Shown here piece after piece: positions 14,137 to 26,695 of a stretch of DNA of 64,000 nt. Under the pieces are notes generated by a model. The model ran no database searches, was not told where the DNA came from, and saw only the letters and a program-made list of their open reading frames with translations. A program made the translations under genes and the position numbers. The stretch comes from Galbula dea (lineage: Eukaryota; Chordata; Aves; Piciformes; Galbulidae). The stretch is taken from the NCBI GenBank assembly GCA_013399015.1, contig VWZX01010597.1, forward strand, positions 1 through 64,000, given 5' to 3'. How positions within the stretch are numbered: position 1 is the first letter of the stretch; every line of letters starts with the position of its first letter.

Positions 14137-14720
14137 AATTTAACTAACTTTTAGAAGAGAAGACAAATTTAGGAATTTTTTTTAGGAAGTTTTCAGTGTC
14201 ACACTTTAAGAGTCACTACATTTTCTACCTTCCAAACATTTTTAAAATAGGAAGGTCCAAGGCTTTTTTCAAAAGTCTAATTTGCAATCCTATGATTTGG
14301 CATGGGCCCAGTATTTAGTGCTGAATTATAGCTCTGAGAAATACATGAAATACCATTTCCAAAAGAAATTACAATTTTCACATCAGTTTACAGATGTACT
14401 GAGGGAGAAATTCCAGCTTTAATGAGCTAATCAAAGTCCACTGCAAACAGAAAACTTTCACACTATCCTATATTCACAACCCAATTGAAAAAAAAAAAAA
14501 ACAACTAAAAAAAATTCTTCTAGGACAGAAAACACTTGCAAAACAGCTCTGTATGATGTTATTCAAAAAGTAAAAGAAACATGTTCTTTCTTTGCTGGGG
14601 CCAGGCAGGACTATATGCTAGACAGCCTCTATCCTAAGGATCATGAAGGTCTGACCTTTTCTTGTCCATTCCTATTGAGTGTCATATAACCCAGGGCAGA
14701 TCTAGACTGACTGATAATTA

Positions 14721-15150
14721 GAGGACTGGGGCACCTCCCCTACGAGGATAGGCTGAAGGAGTTGAGGTTTTTCAGCCTGGAAAAGAGAAGGCTTCGAGGG
14801 GACCTTGCAGCAGCCTTTCAATACCTAAAGGGGGATTACAAGATAGAAGGGGAGAGACTTTTCATCTGCTCAGACTGCAACAGGGCACAGGGGAATGGTT
14901 ACAAGCTGAAGGAGGGGAAATTTAGACTAGAGATTAGAAGGAGATTCTTTACCCAGAGGGTGGTGAGGTACTGGAACAGGTTGCCCAGAGAGGTTGTGGA
15001 GGCCCTATCCCTGGCAGTGTTCAAGGCCAGGCTGGAGGTGGCCCTGGCCAGCCTGGTCTAGTGTGTGGCATCCCTGCCCATGGCAGGGGGATTGGAACTA
15101 GATGATCTTTAAGGTCCCTTCCAACCTGGGCCATTCCATGATGATTCTAG
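14721..15150 (+). mobile_element. CR1 LINE fragment with ORF2 C-terminus, plus strand
   Basis: 5'-truncated CR1. The open frame at 14762-15061 (99 aa) encodes the end of ORF2 without a stop: FFSLEKRRLRGDL near residue 3, the RRFFTQRVVRYWNRLPREVV signature near residues 59-79, then a C-terminus ending ALASLV. The 3' UTR follows with ctgcccatggcagggggatt, then ggaactagatgatctttaag, and ends near 15150. The reverse transcriptase catalytic region is missing, so it is inactive. The C-terminus differs from the DVFLQGMI type at 5.4 and 56 kb, so it is another CR1 subfamily. Confidence 0.94.
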
Positions 15151-16435
15151 GATTGTACCTATCTGTTCATATCCTTTCCAATGACATCACACATTTGCAC
15201 AGTATTTAAAAATCGGTATTACAATAATAATCTTGTTCTTGCCTCCCAATTTCATGTGGGTTGATTTAAGTTGACTGGTCACATCATTCATACGAATAGG
15301 AGCACAAGCAGGTGTCTCATATTTACATGCATGAAGAATTTACAGAACTAATATAGTATCTTATACATCTTTACATTACAGACATGGAAGAAGATGATCT
15401 TTTTTTTAAGTTATGGAGCTAACTTTCACAGTCCAGGTCTCACAAAAGCACAAATAAATTACCTTATTTGGTTAAAAGCCTCATGTTTTCTCGGCACAGC
15501 AACAGAGCTCTGATGAAGGATTATGGACACAGAGGGAGAAAGAAGTGAAGTCTTATACAAAAGCTATGCACAATCCTAAGCACTCAAGCTAACATCACTT
15601 TTCCTGAGAGAAAAACTCAGGACTTTGCTCCACAAAGAAATACAGAAAGGGAGATTACAGCTTGAATAGGGGTTTTGTAGATAAGACACTAGAATAAGGT
15701 TAGCACTGTCTTTCCTTACCCAAAGACAGTGATGGAAAAAGGAGCAAAGACACTAATGAAGTTAACAGGAATGACCTTATAAGCTGCTACCAAGTCAAAA
15801 ATATCATCTTTGTAATGATAAAAATCTGTTAAAAATCACTGCTTTCCACAGTAACTGATGACTGTCAATCTGAGACTTATCCTTCAGCACTAACTCAGTT
15901 CATACTTTTACCCAATTCATACTTAAGTTTGATGCCATGATTATTGGTTTAGGCCACCATAATGCACACACTTACGCAGCATGAAAGTATTATCTGAATC
16001 AGTGGGTGCATCATTCATCTTCAAATTCTTCATGGATAGAAAGCAATGGCTGAGGGATACCCTACTGCTTCTTAGGAAGATAGTAGAAAAATTGAAATCC
16101 AACATAAGGAAAGAGCAGAAAGTTGAAAACTTAGATTCAAATTATCTTAGACAGACTTAGTTATTTATTGAATATAATCTTCTTGTTATCCTTCACCAAA
16201 TCTCAAAAATACAATACTTAAAAAAAGGCCTCTTCATTTTGCCACTCTTTGGCTTTGCAGAAACAGGAGGTGGTAATTATAGCTTAGGTGCAAAATGAAC
16301 TATTCTAAGATAGTAATATAGAGGCATATAATGTCTGAAGTCCATTTTTATTGTATTTTATTGTTTTCTCATTAAAATTCAACTTTGCTTTGTGGGATGG
16401 CTACTTTTTATTAAAGCCACTTTGTGAAGACTCGA
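15151..16435. other. Unique non-coding sequence
   Basis: AT-rich, with no recognised gene or repeat. Confidence 0.55.
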
Positions 16436-16583
16436 CAAGACACAACTGGACATAGTGCCAGATAAGCTCATCTAGGGTTCCTTTTCCATGAAAGGTTGGA
16501 CAACACAATCATCTGAGGTCCCTTTCAACCCAGACTGTTCTATGATTCTGTGCTTTCAACCCAGACTGTTCTATGATTCTATG
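16436..16583 (+). mobile_element. CR1 LINE 3' end with a 31-bp tandem duplication
   Basis: Diverged CR1 3' end (acaactggacatagtgccag, then ggttggacaacacaatcatc and tgaggtccctttcaaccca). The terminal unit is present twice in direct tandem, 16522-16552 and 16553-16583, differing at one base (gtg versus atg at the unit end). The duplication covers the ctttcaacccagactgttct block plus the octamer. Confidence 0.85.
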
Positions 16584-18568
16584 AACAAAAATGCCCATTT
16601 TGTATTAAGCATCACAAGTTCCAGATACAGAGGCTCTCCCCGAAGTTATGTGTACTCATTACTTTTGTAAAACAAGGTCTTACAATGTTTCAAATTCACA
16701 ATTAAAAATAATACTGCTAGAATTAGCAACTAGCTTCAGATATGTAGGTTCTAAGAAGTTATAACCTAAATTATGATGCAAAAATAGGCCCCAGAAGGGA
16801 AAGGTCATACCAAAGAGCCACCCCATCTCTCATTTTAAAAAAAAAAATAGGGCTTATAGAAGCATTAAAAATACCTCTTGCCACTTTATTTTAATTTTAT
16901 GGGGTTTTTACACACTATTTTCAATTGTCTCTGTATTGTTTGGCAAATACCAAGAGTCTGGGAAAGGAAATGAAAGACCTTTCCCCTTCCTGAGCTCCGA
17001 TAAAAGAAAGGTTGCTTGAACACTTGCTAGCTGTGAGCCCTGGGAAAGCAAAGGCTAATCATAATATACAAGATTCTGTAAATAGAAAAGAAACCAAATT
17101 TTCTATTACTCACACATATTAACAGGAAACAAAAATCTTCTATAACAAGGAATATAAATTTAAATTATTACTGACTAAAAAGAACACCCACAACCCCAAT
17201 AAAAAGTCAAAGCCAAAAAACCACATCATTGTAGATGACTGATCCAGCTACTCTCAACAGATTATCTGTTATTGCAGAATAGGTAGTACAACTCACACTC
17301 CTAGCACTGATCACGCCTCTTAGGAAAACAAATAAATATCGTCCACCTCTTTACAAGAAGTTGTTATTTTTTCCGTATAATAAATCATCTACTCTGCTTA
17401 TCATGTATGTAATATACACACACTCCTTCTCTGTCTCTGAGACCATATAATTACCATATAAGCTAATTAAGTCAGTCTTCCATTTTTTCTTAGTTCATGA
17501 TGCTTTTAGAAGGCGCACAGAAGTCCTATTTTTCAGACAAAGATTCCAATTAACAAAGGGCTAGAAAAGATAAACATAGAAAGCATAACACAGGAATTTC
17601 TTTGAGTACACTGCCTGTCATAAGGCAACATGGACTTGTCAGTACTTTCGATGTTCCACAAAATTAACATACTATTTTCTAACAGGATTGGGGATAAGTG
17701 AGAAGGGGAACACTGTAGTGACTCCTTAGGCTAAGATACAACAAAACAGAACATGTACCTAGTGCTTTTATGATATATCTTTTCTCCTCAAAGACTAGAC
17801 AATTCAAAGGGATTATGGAACTCACCTGTACTTTGGCAAAGGATGTTGTTGTACCTCATCAATCAATTAAATATGTAGAGATCTGTATTAGGACTACAAA
17901 GAAGAGTTCGAATGAAGTATGAATGGAAATGTATGTACTGTGAAAGGTTCAAAAGAAACAGTCAAAGCAGGAGCAAGAGATGTCAAGTGTTGACAGGCAC
18001 CCTCAAATACATCATTTATCAACTGCACTTCTGTATGCAGTTTCTCAGAGGTCTGGTTTTGTAAAATCAAATCAATAAAAGAAGGTGAGACAAAGATAAA
18101 GAATCAGATTAGAGCTATAAACATCCCAGAAAGGTGGCTGAAGAACATTGGGGAAATCAGCAAGTTGCCTACTAACTTAGAGAGATGGTACAGAATGAAA
18201 AGGCTAAGATTGCAATCACTGTCAACTCCTGAAGAAAACAAAAGGCATAGTCAAAAAAGACCATGTGATCAACAACCAAGAAAAACACAGCAGATACGAC
18301 GAGGACTTAATAGCTGGCATCTTTTATCTTTCCTGTCACTGTTAAGTAATCCTAGTCCCATCCCTTGGCCACACATCTTGGTGCTTCTGAATACGTGAGT
18401 AAAAGCATGAAATCAGTGAAAGAAGGGGTGTCAGAAACAAAAAATGCATTTTGAGAAAGCAAAATCACCTTCCCCTTCTATAAGGCATCCACATAAAATT
18501 TTGTTAAACTAGTTGAAAAAATTATGACTTGTGGTCCCAGGCCAGGATACTGAAAAAAGCCACAGGAT
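16584..18568. other. Unique non-coding sequence
   Basis: Nothing recognised. The open frame at 18165-18398 (77 codons) has no domain. There is an A-rich run at 16840-16848. Confidence 0.55.
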
Positions 18569-18713
18569 GAGGTGGTAGACAATCAGTCCCTTGGTGATTT
18601 CAAGGTCATGTTGGAAAGGGCTCTAAGCAACCTCATCTAGTAGATGAAGTCCCTGCTCACTGCAGGGAAGGTTGGACTAGATGACCTTTACCTAGACTAT
18701 TCTCTGATTCTAG
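18569..18713 (+). mobile_element. CR1 LINE 3' end, plus strand
   Basis: About 145 bp of CR1 terminus: aaggtcatgttggaaagggc, then gtccctgctcactgcaggga, then ggttggactagatgaccttt and the end tctctgattctag. It stops where the next CR1 begins, giving a head-to-tail pair. Confidence 0.85.
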
Positions 18714-19857
18714 GGACAGTGCTCTTCAACATCTTTAATAAAGATATAGAGAGTGGGATCTACTACATTCTCAGCCAGTTTGCAGATGACACGAAACTGA
18801 GTGGTGCAGTTAGCTGACACACCAGAAGGATGGGATGCCATCCAGAGGGACTTGGACAAATTGAAAAACTGGGCCCATGAGAATTGTACTGAGGTTCAGC
18901 AAGTTCAATTGTAAGGTACTGCACTTGGGTCAGGGCAATCCTAGGCACGAGTACAGTCTGTGAGATGAAATCATTTATAGCAGCCCTGGTGAGAAGGACT
19001 TGGGGGTCATGGTGGATGAAAAGCTGGATATGAGCCACCAGTGTGCACTTGCAGCCCATAAAGCTAACTGGAGAGGAATGATCAGTAGGTCAACGGAGGT
19101 GATTCTGGCTCTCTACTCTGCCCTTGTGAGACATCACCTGGAGTACTGCATCCAGTTCTGGGGTCTGCAGCATAAGAAACACATGGACTTTTTAGAGTGG
19201 GTCCAGAGGAGGGCCACGAAGATGATGAGAGGACTGGAGCACCTCCCATATGAAGACAGGCCAACAAGAGTTGGGGTTATTCAGCCTGGAAAAGAGAAGG
19301 CTTTGAGGGGACCTTACAGTAACCTTCCAATATCTAAAGGGGGCCTATAAAAAGGGGGAGACTCTCTACCCTAGTAGAAAGCAATAGGACAAGTGGGAAT
19401 GGCTTCAAGCTGAAAGAGGGGAGGAAAAATTCTTTACTCAGAGGGTGGTGAGGCACTGGAGCAGGTTGCCCAGAGAGGTTGTGGATGCCCCATCCCCAGC
19501 AGTGTTCAAGGCCAGGTTGGATGTGGCCCTGGGCAATGGCTGTAAGCTGAAACATAGGAGATTCCGTGTGAATACACGTAGAAATTTTTTCCCAGTGAGG
19601 CAGCCAGAGCACTGGAACAGACTGCCTAGAGAGATTGTGGAGTCTCCTCCTCTGGGGATATTCAAAACCCATCTGGATACACTTCTGTGTGACCTGGTCT
19701 AGGGAATCCTGCTCTGGCAGGGGGGTTGGACTACATGATCTTTGAGGTCCCTTCCAACTCCTAACATTCTGTGATTCTGAGCAACCTGGCCTACTGGGTA
19801 GGGGTGTTGGAGCTAAATGATCTTTACAGTCCCTTCCAATCTGGGCCATTCTATGAA
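18714..19857 (+). mobile_element. Long CR1 LINE fragment (RT motif C to 3' end), interrupted
   Basis: Starts just upstream of the reverse transcriptase catalytic motif: cagtttgcagatgac encodes QFADD, followed by TKLSGA. It continues through a 'GVMVDEKLDMSHQCALAAHK' block (from 19000), the EYCIQFWG block (near 19141), FSLEKRRL-like and HWSRLPREVV blocks, to a 3' UTR ending near 19857. In-frame stops (for example soon after TKLSGAVS) and frameshifts show that it is dead. At 19537-19778 a second CR1 is inserted; the host copy resumes at 19779. Without that insertion the copy is about 0.9 kb, much shorter than a full CR1 (about 4.5 kb). Confidence 0.94.
19537..19778 (+). mobile_element. Nested CR1 LINE 3' end inserted within a CR1
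   Basis: A 242-bp CR1 3' piece of a different subfamily sits inside the CR1 at 18714-19857. It encodes an alternative end of ORF2 (RRNFFPVRQPEHWNRLPREI, then a C-terminus ending TLLCDLV and stop), followed by ggaatcctgctctggcaggg, the ggactacatgatctttgagg block and cattctgtgattct. It is flanked by gggcaa (19531-19536) and gagcaa (19779-19784), a 6-bp target duplication with one mismatch. Its last 95 bp match the tail of the SINE-like element at 51344-51516 closely. Confidence 0.9.
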
Positions 19858-20715
19858 TTTTATGCTTAGCTCACAGCTTAGTAGTGTCCCTTGCTGTACA
19901 AGCCAACATGCTCCAGGATGATGCTGAATCGTATGACCCCATTCAGAAATGCCTGCTACCTGCATAGTCTTATATGAAAACATATGCCACATGATCAAGT
20001 AACTAACCCTAAGCATCTTACATGCTAGAATTTTAATAATTAGGGAAATCTGTTCATAAACAGGATGAAACAGCTAAGTGTCACTCAAGTGTAAACACCC
20101 TTGTCATGTCTTTTCTTGCTGTCTTCTATAAAATGAACCACTGGGAAAGGATAAAGCAACTTCCTGTCCTAGAACCAAACAAAGCCACCAGCTCTACTGT
20201 TATTACTGGTACTAATGCAGTAATTACTTGCCTTTTCTCATATATGATAGTCTCCACTAGCAGAGTTCCTTACGCAAATACCAAAACTATGCAGTCCTTC
20301 CTTCAGTGGCAACTTGTAATGCATGCAGATCCAAGTCCTACCCTTGCTGTTCCTGTGAAATTCCATACGGTCATGGTGAACAACCATGAAACAACCACAG
20401 ATTTGTTACAGCTCAGTCCCTGGTTAACAGCAATCTGAGAAACATGTCTGCTAATTCTTACAGTTCATACTCTCTACAGAAGCAACCACACTTACAAATG
20501 TAACATCATACATGCACTTGATGTTATTACTTAACTTTTTCTTGCTGTAAGCAGCTACAGCAAATGGTTCAATTCTCCATGGCATCTGATGGAACAGTAA
20601 CAACTTTTATGCAATAATGCTGGCCCCAAAGAGCTTGAAAGCAGAAAGGCAAAGAGTCACTCTTCTCGTCTGAAAAGCAACATTACACAAAATTGTGGAA
20701 GCATTGATAAATAAA
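19858..20715. other. Unique non-coding sequence
   Basis: Nothing recognised. The 110-codon open frame at 20106-20438 (+) has no domain I know. Confidence 0.55.
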
Positions 20716-21236
20716 GAATAGAATCATAGAATGTCCTTAATCGGAAGGGACTCACAAAGATCATCGAGCCCAACTCCTGTCTCTGCATGGGACAACCCAA
20801 GAATTACAGCATATGATTGAGGGTGTTGTTCAGATTGCTTCTTGAATTCTGTGAGGTTTGGTGCCATGACTAGTTCCTGGGGGAGCCTGTTCCAATGCTC
20901 CATCACCCTCTCACTAAAGAAACTTTTCCTAATGTCTAACCTAAATTCCCTGGCAGAGCTTCATGCCATTTCCTTGGGTCCTCTCGCTGGTCAACAGAGA
21001 GAAGAGATCAGCTCCTGCCCTTCCACTTCCCCTCGTGAGGAAGCTGTAGACAGCAATGAGGTCTCCCCTCAGTCTCCTCTTCCCCAGGCTGAACAAACCA
21101 AGTGACTTCAGCCACTATTCATACAGCTTCGCCTCTAGACCCTTCCCAATCTTCATGGCCCTCCTCTGGATGCTCTCTAGTAGCTTTAAATGCTTTTTAT
21201 ATTGTGGTGTCCAAAGTTGCACGCAGTACTCAAGCA
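20716..21236 (-). mobile_element. CR1 LINE fragment, minus strand, distinct subfamily
   Basis: On the minus strand this encodes degraded ORF2 C-terminal sequence (EHWNRLPQELV near 20900) and the upstream region for 'FSLGKRRLRGDL' near 21085. Its 3' UTR ends at 20716 with gaatagaatcatagaatg. It has the 'gggacaacccaagaatt' type 3' UTR, unlike the other copies here. Its frames are broken. Confidence 0.92.
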
Positions 21237-21505
21237 TGTTATTATGTAAGCAGCCTTATACACTGTAAATGCTTGATGTATGGTTAGTACTTTAACAGTA
21301 AGCAAATTAAGTATTACTATGTGATGTTTTAACTCAATAAATTAAGGCTCCATTACTCTGCCTCTTTAAAAAGACGGGTTTTTTTCCTTTGAAAAGTACT
21401 ACAATGTAGGATAAGGCAACATTTCATTAACATGCAAGTGTTGAAAATAATAATAATGAGCCAACACAGTCACAATTTGCAACACAGACATTTTTATTTT
21501 ATTTA

Positions 21506-21534
21506 AACAAACAAACAAAAAAACCAAAAAAAAG
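21506..21534. repeat. (AAAC)n simple tract
   Basis: Repeats of aaac followed by A-rich sequence (aaacaaacaaacaaaaaaac). No retroposon body is recognised on either side. Confidence 0.7.
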
Positions 21535-24500
21535 TTGGACAGGAAAAAAGAGCCTTAAAAGAAAATAAGAAGACTTATGTTTGCTCTAATGGGAGGTAAA
21601 GAAAGAACAAAAGAACTTCTGACCTCAGGCACAGCAAAAAATAAAAAGGAGTAATGTGGCTTCTTTCCTCACACAATTGCTGACTCTTTATTCACTTATT
21701 CCCATTACATATCATTCGGATATGCAAAGGAGCTGGTAATTTCTTCAGGGGAGATTTTTGCCACGTTATTTATTAGCTAGGAAATATTTCCTGACACATG
21801 CTGAATTTCTGACAGTCTTGCTCAATTTTGACTCAGCCTTTTGGTAATTACACAGCAACAGTGCCTGTGAATACAAGTAATTTCTGTTTGCTTCTTATGC
21901 TGGGATTATTCCAGAATTCTCCTGACAGCACTTACTGAGTAATTTCAAATACTATTCATTTTTTAAAACTTCTACCTATTTATACTACTTGGGGGTTTTA
22001 AGCCTGTTTGTTTGTTTTGTCTTAATCTCAAGTAATGTTAGATTTTTAACATCCATGAAAATGGATGTATAGTGATTAATGGTATTGCATAAATCCTCTG
22101 TAATCAGGAATTGTGTTTCTTCAAGCATTACACATCAAGAAGCATACCTCTCTCTAGCTTTCAATAACCTCTGCTACTTTATTCCATAACAGATATACGG
22201 TTCCTAAGCTGACAAAGCTTTCTGGATCATTGTTTGTGAGCATCTAACCTGAGACATCCTAGTGGGAGGGCACATTTTCATAAAGTAGAATTCAATATTC
22301 CACGAAAATCAGGTCCCTTTCAGGCTCCCTAGAAACAATGACTTCAGATGGGGAACAATGAAGCACATACTGGAAGAGAAATGGTCATTTAAGTATGTTA
22401 TGGTGCAGTACTAGCTAAAGGTCAAAGACAGCTTTCTGTTTCTAAATTAACTAGTTTAGGTCGACCTGGAAATGGGATTTCCTTGACATCTTTTATACCT
22501 GTTCTGGACCTGCTTATCTCATAGTTTTAAATACTAGATCCATAGTGTTAAGTAGCTTTTCACAGTCACTTTTCCATATACCGGACAAGATAAAAACAGG
22601 TGCAAGAGAAGTACAGCTTTGTGCAAAGCAAAACACTTACATTGTTGAAGACAGAAGATGCCTAAACTAAATGAAACCTTTTTCTCCTTTNGCAAGAAAA
22701 TACAGGTGAGAGAGCAATAAGGAAAAATAGAGAAGGAACGAAAAAGGAGTAGGATACTGAAAGGGGCTTGATAGATGCTCTAGTTCTTTGCCAGCACTCC
22801 CACTGAGGTTCAGAGATTGAGGGGCAAGGACCCCCCAGGCATGACACCTAAGCACTACAGCCAGTTAAGAGCATTGACAGAGTGACTTTTCAAGCAGTCA
22901 GTTTTCTATGATCTCCCAACAAATAAGAGATCATTTTCAAAGGCAGCTCAGCTTTCTGGGAATAAAGAAGCACTGACAGACCAGAACCATAATGATCCCT
23001 TTCTAGCTGCCTTCATTGCAATAGGCATAGTTGCACTGCACTGTGGAAGAACACATTGAACAGACAAGGATATTTGTTACTCTTACACAGTGAGTTAAAG
23101 GATTAGCTACTCCTCCTATCAGTGGTAAAATCTTTCACAACAGTGGCACATAGTGGACTTCTTTAATGTTATAGAAATTATACAACAATATCTTCCAGTG
23201 TTTACTGTTGGTAAGCTTTGATATGCCTAACAGTTTACTGTGCCTGTACGCAATCCATCCACGTCTAGTCCCTGCATTTCTTATTTAATCTTCAGTTCTG
23301 TCTAGCCTAAGCAAAGGAAGAAATTACATACTGTCTCACAGTACTCATTGTGATATTCAGCATTTGTATAATGCTGAAGGAAGACAGTTATATGGTAACA
23401 AACTCAAAGGACAGACTTAAAAATGTGTTACAGTGGTAGAAAGAGTCTTAACGTTAAATTTTGGAAATTCAAGAAATTGACATCTACTGCTACCTGTTGC
23501 AGTTATACTTGATGGGGTTGACTTGCAAGACCTGTATTTTTAAAAAGTTGGCTACATCCTGTTTGTCATGAACATTAAAACAGCCCCAGAATCACAGAAT
23601 TACAGATAGTTATTTTTAATTTATTAAAAATTCCTTTTTAAGTGGTAGGAAGAGAAATGGGTAATAGGCTGTTGTTTCAACTTATAGAACCAGGTCTCCC
23701 ATTATGCCAGCTGCAGTGGGATCAGCAGGTAGCTTTCTGCTTCGAGGAGAAGACACTTTGCCATCCCTCTTTTCCTTCTCTGCTCAAGCTCTCTTTTCTG
23801 AGGGACATTCTGCTGCTGGCAACTTCTGAGAGAAAATGTCTGCTGCTTTGTGTGCAGATAGGAGACAGTACAACCATCACAGAGATCCCAAAACATAGAC
23901 ACCACTTCCATGGCTACTGAAGTTACATCACTGATAAAAAAAGGCTAGTAACTGCATACAAACCTTTTTAGGCCAAATTTAGCTCAAACTGAGCTCATTT
24001 CCAGCTCAGTTCAGTAACTGCTACAAGGCCATTCTTCCAACAGCTGCTATAATGATTTGCTTTCTTTTCTTTTTAGTAAAGTTTTCAAGTAGTACAGCTA
24101 CCCCACACGAGCACTTTGACTACAGCATGCCTGTACATTCTGGGGAGCATCTTCCACTAACAAAAATCAGTGACTGCAGCTACACTAGCACATGTCAAGA
24201 GAACTTCTTGTCCATCTTTACTGCATGTTTCCTGTGCTTTATCCTTTCTCTCTTGCAAGCAGCAGTAACAAATGTTGTACCCATAACTCCCCTTGACAAC
24301 ACCATATTTAAGGTTGCACCCTTTCAAAATGTGTGTTGGAGAGATGATACACTAAACACAGTCCTTCTGGCATGGATGGAGCTGTCTGTCCTTCTTAGTC
24401 AAGAGAACAGAATAGCATTTGAAACATAAATCCCTCTGACCACATGAAAACCTTCTTTCTGTATTCCATGATGAGACAGGCAGCACGAACCATAAAGTGC

Positions 24501-25956
24501 AAACTATGGGGCATGCTGTTGCATCGAGGCTGCATGCTGCATGGGGATACAACAACATGCAAGGATACAGGCAGTATAACAATGGAGATAACTGTATTCT
24601 CCAGACTTTGCCCTTGAGGAATACCACATCATTTTAATAAATAAAAGGTCCATAAATATAAGGTCCATAATCTTGCATTTTCAAATCAATCCAATCTGCC
24701 TCCTACAGCAATTTCTACCAAAACTTTCAGTGGCAGAAGCAACTACCTCACAAACACTGTCAACACAGTTCAGAGTGTTGGCCTTGAACCTGCAAAGAAA
24801 ACTGTTCATGTGTTTTCTCCATCTCCAATCTAAAATAAAAGGCTAAGTACTGCCTATTGTCAATCCAGCCCTTTTCATTAGCTCTGAAAGAAGAGCAGAG
24901 CAGAACTTCCCGTGGATCATCAAAACAAGCCTTCAAACACACTAGCCCTGGGTCTACACAGCTATACTTTCCAACAATGCAACTAAAGATTGAGACCAGT
25001 CCTTGAGAAAACACTTTCTTTCCTTTGAGGCAATTCCACTGCTGTAATAAAGCCAATTTAAAGTGGGTGGGATGAAGGGCAGGGAAGAACACTCAGGTGA
25101 AGAAGACATTACTAAATTCAAACCATGTTGTAATACAGTTTGAAATGTGGATTTTTAATTTTTTTTGGTATGGATTGCAAACCTCAATAAAAAAACTAGA
25201 CTATTTTCCCCTCCACTGTTAACAAGGTTGTCAGTTCTAGAACAGAGATAGAGACAGGTACAGATACACCCACTAAAATATCTCTCTACTGTTAAGTAGA
25301 AGAATAATGAGCTGGGTTATTTCTTCAGAATCCTGGAATTGCAGAAAGTACCAGAACTTTATTTTCTTCATTTTCTACAATGCCTTATCAGTTCTGACAC
25401 TAAGAAGTAACTTCTTTTAGAATAAAATTACAATGAAGCAGGTCCAAATCCCAGGATGGGCCCACAGTTCTAATCCACTGAAAGTAAAAGAGACAAAATG
25501 CTGATGCCCTTTTAGTCACCTGGTTTGAAACCTGTCAGTGTTACTATGCTTCCTACAAATAGCTCATTACAGCAATTATCAGTTGCTACCACAATAGCTT
25601 GAATACTGTTAAGTTAAAAAAAGCCCTAATAAAGTAAGGTTCAGTAAAGCTAATGCATGCATAAAGAGCATCTGGATTGCTTTGAGATGCTGCTATATCT
25701 GAAGGATGCTATATTAATAGGCTTAGAATAACATAAAGCTACTCTCTTCCCTTAAAATGTATGTCCAGATCCCCACACTTGTGACACAAATATTAAGGCT
25801 TAAGAGCAGAATGAAAGGGCTGCATACTAAGCTCCCATTCCTTCTTTCCATGTATTTCAAACGATGGAGTTACATATAAAATGGTAAAATCCTCTAAAGC
25901 CAACACTGTAATTCCCAGTATAGGAGCTGGGAGGATGCAATCCATATTTTCATTTC

Positions 25957-25989
25957 CTTTTTTCTTTTTTCTTTTTTTTTTTTTTTTTT
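25957..25989. repeat. Poly-pyrimidine / poly-T tract
   Basis: Interrupted C/T run leading into about 18 consecutive T residues. It could be the A-tail of a minus-strand retroposon, but no body sequence is recognised next to it. Confidence 0.75.
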
Positions 25990-26695
25990 AAAAATAAATC
26001 AAGTTTGATATTTGCATTTATCTGATCATTACTGAATTACATTCCTGGGTCTATGAAGTCTTAAATTGCTGGGAAATCCAATAATATTATTTACATCTAA
26101 TCAAATTGGAACAATCAATGCCTAATTTAAAATCTCATGTTTCACAGTAAAAGTACTTGCCATTCTGAAAAACAACCAAAAACCTAAAGAAATCATACTG
26201 CTCTGCAAGAAAATTGATATACAGGGTCTAGTGAGAGAATAGCTCTTTGAAAATTTCTGAGGCAAAGTAATTTCATATCCACTGTATTTCCTCATTATGC
26301 TTTTAGTCTATTAGCAGATAAGAATTTTAACCAGTTTAAGAGCACGAAAGAATAAGCAACAATATTAACAAAGAGACAAATACTTTATATAGACATATAT
26401 AATTTTTGTATTAATCACCTCTCACATTACAGTGTGAGCATGAGCTTGCCTCTGGCATCAGACTATATATGGTGTGTATTTTAAAACATTCATTCCAAAT
26501 GAGTGTCATGATTAAAAAGTCTGTTTGTATAAGCCACTAGGTCTCTGTGTAATCCAAAGGGTTTACAAGCTCAACACACATTCCAGTCCATAAAAGACAA
26601 TTAAAGATGAACTAGTACAAATGAAGCCAGTTTTAGCTATTTATAAAAACAGTGAAAAAAAAGAAAGAAAGAATGAATTGTGGTGGAATAAGGTT

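Larger units (their letters stand above)
7758..14720. other. Repeat-poor non-coding desert, 7.0 kb
   Basis: I recognise no CR1 or other dispersed repeat and no gene. Open frames reach about 101 codons (8466-8771, +) with no domain. Local low-complexity features are a CA/TA-rich tract at 8284-8325 and a poly-T run near 14108 that contains an ambiguous base. An intronic location or distal regulatory content is possible but not visible by eye. Confidence 0.5.

Noticed and set aside
23588..23605. CR1 octamer-like agaatcacagaattacag
   Set aside because: A lone octamer-like word with no adjoining CR1 block; expected by chance in AT-rich DNA.
24052..24429. 125-codon plus-strand open frame following a pyrimidine-rich ag
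   Set aside because: A splice-acceptor-like context is common in T-rich DNA. The translation has no domain and I recognise no homolog, so I do not call an exon.
25957..25989. Poly-T as the A-tail of a processed pseudogene on the minus strand
   Set aside because: No coding or known transcript-like sequence is recognised on the left side, and no flanking direct repeat was seen.
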